Of a stretch of DNA of 64,000 nucleotides, positions 57,731-64,000 are shown one piece after another. Positions within the stretch are counted from its first letter, which is position 1. Each line of letters starts with the position of its first letter. The stretch covers positions 1 through 64,000 of the forward strand of contig RQOL01000310.1 of assembly GCA_013076295.1 (NCBI GenBank), in the 5' to 3' direction. Position numbers and translations under genes: made by a program. The stretch is from Sanderia malayensis (taxonomy: Eukaryota; Cnidaria; Scyphozoa; Semaeostomeae; Pelagiidae). The notes under the pieces were generated by a model. It saw only the letters and a program-made list of their open reading frames with translations, searched no databases and was not told the DNA's origin.

Positions 57731-58244
57731 ATTTTGCTAGCCATGTTACTTTAATGTGGAAAATCATTGTTCTTTTAGATAATATCACCAGGAAGAGATA
57801 GTTATACACACAACAATAATATCACAATTAGGTTACTAGAGCAAATGTTTCTCCTTAGGTCACTGTGACACAGATCATTTCTCATTATTGCAGCAAAAAG
57901 TAATGCTATGTGTCTGATGAATGTCATTGGATGAAAAACCCATGAACCTTAAAAAGCAAAAGGAGTGCTCCTGGTTTTGAAAAGGAAAAAATCATGGTTT
58001 CATTTTACATTATACTGGAACTGTTACTAAAATTCATTGATGATGTGATCAGGGTTAATTCTGAAATATCAAAAAAAAATTGCTGGAAAATACGGAAATA
58101 TATTCAAACTGGGTGATTTCCACCAGGCAAGATAGTATTAAGGAAACTTTGAATTTGAATAGTGTTATGATGTGAAATCTTTTTGTTTTCAATAAAAACA
58201 CTAACATTGTTAGAAATAACAGAGTCCTTCTATAAATGAAACAT

Positions 58245-58326
58245 GCTGTGATGGCCGAGTGGTTAAGGTGTTTGACTTGAAATCAAATGGGATATTCCCT
58301 CACAGGTTCAAATCCTGTTCACAGCG
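58245..58326 (+). tRNA. tRNA-Ser (TGA), 82 nt
   Basis: Complete with T25. Confidence 0.92.
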
Positions 58327-58835
58327 ATTTTGCTAGCCATGTTACTTTGATGTGGAAAATCATTGTTCTTTTAGATAATATCACCAGGAAGAGATTTATA
58401 CACGCAACAATAATATCACAATTAGGTTACTAGAGCAAATGTTTCTCCTTAGGTCACTGTGACACAGATCATTTCTCATTATTGCAGCAAAAAGTAATGC
58501 TATGTGTCTGATGAATGTCATTGGATGAAAAACCCATGAACCTTAAAAAGCAAAAGGAGTGCTCCTGGTTTTGAAAAGGAAAAAATCATGGTTTCATTTT
58601 ACCTTATCCGGAACTGTTACTAAAATTCATATATGATGTGATCAGGGTTAATTCTGAAATATCAAAAAAAATTGTTGGAAAATAGGGAAATATATTCAAA
58701 CTAGGTGATTTCCACCAGGCAAGATGTATTAAGGAAACTTTGAATTTGAATAGTGTTATGATGTGAAATCTTTTTGTTTTCAATAAAAACACTAACATTG
58801 TTAGAAATAACAGAGTCCTTCTATAAATGATACAT

Positions 58836-58916
58836 GCTGTGATGGCCGAGTGGTTAAGCGTTTAACTTGAAATCAAATTGGATATTCTCTCACAGGTTTA
58901 AATCCTGTTCACAGCG
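58836..58916 (+). pseudogene. tRNA-Ser (TGA)-like, family B
   Basis: Full family B body and flank. Confidence 0.75.
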
Positions 58917-59432
58917 ATTTTGCCAGACATCTTACTTTGATGTGGAAAATCATTGTTCTTTTAGATAATATCACCAGGAAGAGATATTTATACACACAAC
59001 AACAATATCATAATTAGGTTACAAGAGCAGATAATTCTCCTTTGGTCACTGTGACACAGATCATTTCTCATTATTGCAGCAAAAAGTAATGCCATGTGTA
59101 TGATGAATATCATTGGATGAAAAACCCATGAAACCTTAATAAGCAAAAGGAGTGCTCCTGCTTTTGAAAAGGAAAAAATCATGTTCTCATATTACATTAT
59201 AGCTGGAACTGTTACTAAAATTCATATGATGATGTGATCAGGGTTAATTCTGAAATATAAAAAAAAATTGCTGGAAAATACGGAAATATATTCAAACTGG
59301 GTGATTTCCACCAGGCAAGATAGTATTAAGGAAACTTTGAATTTGAATAGTGTTATGATGTGAAATCTTTTTGTTTTCAATAAAAACACTAACATTGTTA
59401 GAAATAACAGAGTCCTTCTATAAATGAAACAT

Positions 59433-59514
59433 GCTGTGATGGCCGAGTGGTTAAGGTGTTTGACTTGAAATCAAATGGGATATTCCCTCACAGGTTCAAA
59501 TCCTGTTCACAGCG
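59433..59514 (+). tRNA. tRNA-Ser (TGA), 82 nt
   Basis: Complete with T25. Confidence 0.92.
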
Positions 59515-60019
59515 ATTTTGCTAGCAATGTTACTTTGATGTGAAAATCATTGTTCTTTTAGATAATATCACCAGGAAGAGATTTATACACGCAACAATAA
59601 TATCACAATTAGGTTACTAGAGCAAATGTTTCTCCTTAGGTCACTGTGACACAGATCATTTCTCATTATTGCAGCAAAAAGTAATGCTATGTGTCTGATG
59701 AATGTCATTGGATGAAAAACCCATGAACCTTAAAAAGCAAAAGGAGTGCTCCTGGTTTTGAAAAGGAAAAAATCATGGTTTCATTTTACATTATCCGGAA
59801 CTGTTACTAAAATTCATATAATATGTGATCAGGGTTAATTCGAAATATCAAAAAAATTGTTGGAAAATAGGGAAATATATTCAAACTAGGTGATTTCCAC
59901 CAGGCAAGATAGTATTAAGAAACTTTGAATTTGAATAGTGTTATGATGTGAAATCTTTTGTTTTCAATAAAAACATTAACATTGTTAGAAATAACAGAGT
60001 CCTTCTATAAATGATACAT

Positions 60020-60098
60020 GCTGTGATGGCCGAGTGGTTAAGCGTTTAACTTGAAATCAAATGGATATTCTCTCACAGGTTAAATCCTGTTCACAGCG
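60020..60098 (+). pseudogene. tRNA-Ser (TGA)-like, family B, 79 nt
   Basis: Family B with losses in the variable arm and T loop (GGTTAAATCC). Confidence 0.72.
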
Positions 60099-60612
60099 AT
60101 TTTGCCAGACATCTTACTTTGATGTGGAAAATCATTGTTCTTTTAGATAATATCACCAGGAAGAGATATTTATACACACAACAACAATATCATAATTAGG
60201 TTACAAGAGCAGATAATTCTCCTTTGGTCACTGTGACACAGATCATTTCTCATTATTGCAGCAAAAAGTAATGCCATGTGTATGATGAATGTCATTGGAT
60301 GAAAAACCCATGAAACCTTAATAAGCAAAAGGAGTGCTCCTGCTTTTGAAAAGGAAAAATCATGTTCTCATATTACATTATAGCTGGAACTGTTACTAAA
60401 ATTCATATGATGATGTGATCAGGGTTAATTCTGAAATATAAAAAAAAATTGCTGGAAAATACGGAAATATATTCAAACTGGGTGATTTCCACCAGGCAAG
60501 ATAGTATTAAGGAAACTTTGAATTTGAATAGTGTTATGATGTGAAATCTTTTTGTTTTCAATAAAAACACTAACATTGTTAGAAATAACAGAGTCCTTCT
60601 ATAAATGAACAT

Positions 60613-60693
60613 GCTGTGATGGCCGAGTGGTTAAGGTGTTTGACTTGAAATCAAATGGATATTCCCTCACAGGTTCAAATGCTGTTCACAGCG
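60613..60693 (+). tRNA. tRNA-Ser (TGA), 81 nt, T-stem mutation
   Basis: T25 copy with AAATGCTG instead of AAATCCTG: the base after the T loop that closes the stem and ends the B box is changed. Also one G short in the variable arm. Confidence 0.75.
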
Positions 60694-61202
60694 ATTTTGC
60701 TAGCCATGTTACTTTAATGTGGAAAATCATTGTTCTTTTAGATAATATCACCAGGAAGAGATTTATACACGCAACAATAATATCACAATTAGGTTACTAG
60801 AGCAAATGTTTCTCCTTAGGTCACTGTGACACAGATCATTTCTCATTATTGCAGCAAAAAGTAATGCTATGTGTCTGATGAATGTCATTGGATGAAAAAC
60901 CCATGAACCTTAAAAAGCAAAAGGAGTGCTCCTGGTTTTGAAAAGGAAAAAATCATGGTTTCATTTTACATTATCCGGAACTGTTACTAAAATTCATATG
61001 ATGATGTGATCAGGGTTAATTCTGAAATATCAAAAAAAATTGTTGGAAAATAGGGAAATATATTCAAACTAGGTGATTTCCACCAGGCAAGATGTTATTA
61101 AGGAAACTTTAATTTGAATAGTGTTATGATGTGAAATCTTTTTGTTTTCCATAAAAACATTAACATTGTTAGAAATAACAGAGTCCTTCTATAAATGATA
61201 CA

Positions 61203-61281
61203 GCTGTGATGGCCGAGTGGTTAAGGCGTTTGACTGAAATCAAATGGATATTCCTCACAGGTTCAAATCCTGTTCACAGCG
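61203..61281 (+). tRNA. tRNA-Ser, anticodon unresolved, 79 nt
   Basis: Base 34 absent plus two losses in the variable arm. Confidence 0.68.
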
Positions 61282-61793
61282 ATTTTGCTAGCATGTTACT
61301 TTGATGTGGAAAATCATTGTTCTTTTAGATAATATCACCAGGAAGAGATATTTATACACCAACAATAATATCACAATTAGGTTACTAGAGCAAATGTTCT
61401 CCTTAGGTCACTGTGACACAGATCATTTCTCATTATTGCAGCAAAAAGTAATGCCATGTGTATGATGAATGTCATTGGATGAAAAACCCATGAACCTTAA
61501 AAAGCAAAAGGAGTGCTCCTGCTTTTGAAAAGGAAAAAATCATGTTCTCATATTACATTATAGCTGGAACTGTTACTAAAATTCATATGATGATGTGATC
61601 AGGTTAATTCTGAAATATCAAAAAAAAATTGCTGGAAAATACGGAAATATATTCAAACTGGGTGATTTCCACCAGGCAAGATAGTATTAAGGAAACTTTG
61701 AATTTGAATAGTGTTATGATGTGAAATCTTTTTGTTTTCAATAAAAACACTAACATTGTTAGAAATAACAGAGTCCTTCTATAAATGAAACAT

Positions 61794-61875
61794 GCTGTGA
61801 TGGCCGAGTGGTTAAGGCGTTTGACTTGAAATCAAATGGGATATTCCCTCACAGGTTCAAATCCTGTTCACAGCG
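61794..61875 (+). tRNA. tRNA-Ser (TGA), 82 nt, empty-site counterpart
   Basis: Complete gene with the same upstream ATGAAACAT, C25 and downstream CCATGTTACTTTAATGTG as the genes split by the elements, but with CTCAC once and no insertion. Confidence 0.93.
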
Positions 61876-62382
61876 ATTTTGCTAGCCATGTTACTTTAAT
61901 GTGAAAATCATTGTTCTTTTAGATAATATACCTGGAAGAGATTTATACACGCAACAATAATATCACAATTAGGTTACTAGAGCAAATGTTTCTCCTTAGG
62001 TCACTGTGACACAGATCATTTCTCATTATTGCAGCAAAAAGTAATGCATGTGTCTGATGAATGTCATTGGATGAAAAACCCATGAACCTTAAAAAGCAAA
62101 AGGAGTGCTCCTGGTTTTGAAAAGGAAAAAATCATGGTTTCATTTTACATTATCCGGAACTGTTACTAAAATTCATATGATGATGTGATCAGGGTAATTC
62201 TGAAATATCAAAAAAATGGATTGTTGGAAAATAGGGAAATATATTCAAATAGGTGATTTCCACCAGGCAAGATGTTATTAAGGAAACTTTAATTTGAATA
62301 GTGTTATGATGTGAAATCTTTTTGTTTTCCATAAAAACATTAACATTGTTAGAAATAACAGAGTCCTTCTATAAATGATACA

Positions 62383-62463
62383 GCTGTGATGGCCGAATGG
62401 TTAAGGCGTTTGACTAGAAATCAAATGGATATTCCCTCACAGGTTCAAATCCTGTTCACAGCG
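62383..62463 (+). tRNA. tRNA-Ser (AGA), 81 nt, A-box variant
   Basis: GAATGG variant as at 23438, one base short in the variable arm. Confidence 0.8.
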
Positions 62464-62682
62464 ATTTTGCAGCAATGTTACTTTGATGTGGAAAATCATT
62501 GTTCTTTTAGATATTATCACCAGGAAGAGATTTATACACGCAACAATAATATCACAATTAGGTTACTAGAGCAAATGTTTCTCCTTAGGTCACTGTGACA
62601 CAGAATGATGTGAAATCTTTTTATTTTCAATAAAAACATTAACATTGTTAGAAATAACAGAGTCCTTCTATAAATGATACAA
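62464..62682 (+). repeat. Short spacer with internal deletion, cassette 5
   Basis: 219 bp with the same junction. Confidence 0.9.
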
Positions 62683-62762
62683 GCTCTGATGGCCGAGTGG
62701 TTAAGGCGTTTGACTTGAAATCAAATGGATATTCCCTCACAGGTTCAAATCCTTTCACAGCG
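62683..62762 (+). tRNA. tRNA-Ser (TGA), family C, 80 nt
   Basis: GCTCTGA acceptor; one base short in the variable arm and one in the T stem (CCTTTC). Confidence 0.65.
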
Positions 62763-63275
62763 ATTTTGCTAGCCATGTTACTTTAATGTGGAAAATCATT
62801 GTTCTTTTAGATAATATCACCAGGAAGAGATATTATACACACAACAATAATATCACAATTAGGTTACTAGAGCAAATGTTTCTCCTTAGGTCACTGTGAC
62901 ACAGATCATTTCTCATTATTGCAGCAAAAAGTAATGCTATGTGTCTGATGAATGTCATTGGATGAAAAACCCATGAACCTTAAAAAGCAAAAGGAGTGCT
63001 CCTGGTTTTGAAAAGGAAAAAATCATGGTTTCATTTTACATTATCTGGAATGTTACTAAAATTCATATAATCATGTGATCAGGGGTAATTCTGAAATATC
63101 AAGAAATGGGATTGTTGGAAAATAGGGAAATATATTCAAACTAGGTGATTTCCACCAGGCAAGATAGTATTAAGAAAACTTTGAATTTGAATAGTGTTAT
63201 GATCTGAAATCTTTTTGTTTCAATAAAAACATTAACATTGTTAGAAATAACAGAGTCCTTCTATAAATGATACAA

Positions 63276-63356
63276 GCTGTGAGGCCGAGTGGTTCAGGCG
63301 TTTGACTAGAAATCAAATGGGATATTCCCTCACAGGTTCAAATCCTGTTCACAGCG
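63276..63356 (+). tRNA. tRNA-Ser (AGA), 81 nt, altered D arm
   Basis: GAGGCC (one base fewer at positions 8-10) and TTCAGG, counterpart of 24338. Confidence 0.7.
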
Positions 63357-63867
63357 ATTTTGCTACCAATGTTACTTTGATGTGGCAAATCATTGTTCTT
63401 TTAGATAATATCACCAGGAAGAGATTTATACACGCAACAATAATATCACAATTAGGTTACTAGAGCAAATGTTTCTCCTTAGGTCACTGTGACACAGATC
63501 ATTTCTCATTATTGCAGCAAAAAGTAATGCTATGTGTCTGATGAATGTCATTGGATGAAAAACCCATGAACCTTAAAAAGCAAAAGGAGTGCTCCTGGTT
63601 TTGAAAAGGAAAAAATCATGGTTTCATTTTACCTTATCCGGAACTGTTACTAAAATTCATATGATGATGTGATCAGGGTTAATTCCGAAATATCAAAAAA
63701 AATTGTTGGAAAATAGGGAAATATATTCAAACTAGGTGATTTCCACCAGGCAAGCTGTTATTAAGGAAACTTTAAATTTGAATAGTGTTATGATGTGAAA
63801 TCTTTTTGTTTTCCATAAAAACATTAAAATTGTTAGAAATAACAGAGTCCTTCTATAAATGATACAT

Positions 63868-63946
63868 GCTGTGATGGCCGAGTGGTTAAGCGTTTACTTG
63901 AAATCAAATGGATATTCTCTCACAGGTTTAAATCCTGTTCACAGCG
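63868..63946 (+). pseudogene. tRNA-Ser (TGA)-like, family B, 79 nt
   Basis: Family B T loop and flank, two bases short; last copy in the window. Confidence 0.72.
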
Positions 63947-64000
63947 ATTTTGCCAGACATCTTACTTTGATGTGGAAAATCATTGTTCTTTTAGATAATA

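Larger units (their letters stand above)
52387..64000 (+). repeat. tRNA-Ser tandem array, block 3
   Basis: The array continues to the window edge, cut in the spacer of a family B unit. It holds three of the five short-spacer cassettes (53010, 57434, 62464) and two stretches of the A(T25)/B dimer (58.2-60.7 kb). The order at 61794-63946 (TGA gene, AGA gene, short spacer, family C gene, AGA gene with altered D arm, family B) matches 22.9-25.0 kb without the retrotransposon. Many genes here are one or two bases short. Confidence 0.95.

Noticed and set aside
1..64000. Tandem tRNA array of the Entamoeba type
   Set aside because: Those units usually combine several tRNA types with short simple repeats, and the BEL/Pao element here points to an animal.
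1..64000. tRNA-derived SINE family
   Set aside because: Copies are strictly head-to-tail at constant spacing, with no tails and no per-copy target duplications, and many have intact tRNA folds.

Overview
The window is a eukaryotic, almost certainly animal, tandem array of serine tRNA genes carrying two copies of one BEL/Pao-class LTR retrotransposon. The tRNA genes are type II (long variable arm) with internal Pol III A and B boxes, no encoded CCA and a T4 terminator. BEL/Pao elements are known from metazoans, and no prokaryotic gene is present. The species cannot be named from sequence alone; an AT-rich invertebrate genome is a guess.

Layout: (1) 1-15765, head-to-tail units of about 590 bp, each one tRNA-Ser gene (82 nt when complete) plus about 510 bp of spacer; (2) 15766-22895, BEL element copy 1 on the minus strand, inserted inside a tRNA-Ser gene with a 5-bp target duplication (CTCAC); (3) 22896-45258, more of the array; (4) 45259-52386, BEL copy 2 at the homologous position of a homologous tRNA gene; (5) 52387-64000, more of the array. 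I count 88 tRNA-Ser-like loci on the + strand: one cut by the window edge, two split by the elements and one a 3' fragment.

Unit families. Family A has a well-folded tRNA with anticodon TGA or AGA, the two differing by one base at position 34. A subset has T25 in the D stem. Family B keeps TGA but has a consistently eroded body (shortened D stem, A30.C40 mismatch, T-loop TTC changed to TTT) and a distinct spacer; it alternates with T25 family A units as a dimer of about 1.19 kb. Family C has acceptor start GCTCTGA and an altered T stem, and always follows a spacer with a deletion of about 290 bp. The 28.6-41 kb part is the most regular and holds most complete genes.

The two elements share insertion site, duplication and flanking units about 29.49 kb apart, so they are one insertion copied by segmental duplication. 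An empty version of the same locus lies at 61794-61875. Copy 1 reads as two ORFs (Gag-protease-RT-RNase H, then integrase) split by a one-base difference; copy 2 is open across that point but has six other one-base breaks. Many tRNA units are also one to four bases short, often exactly where the unit families differ, so part of this variation is probably consensus error in a collapsed repeat assembly.
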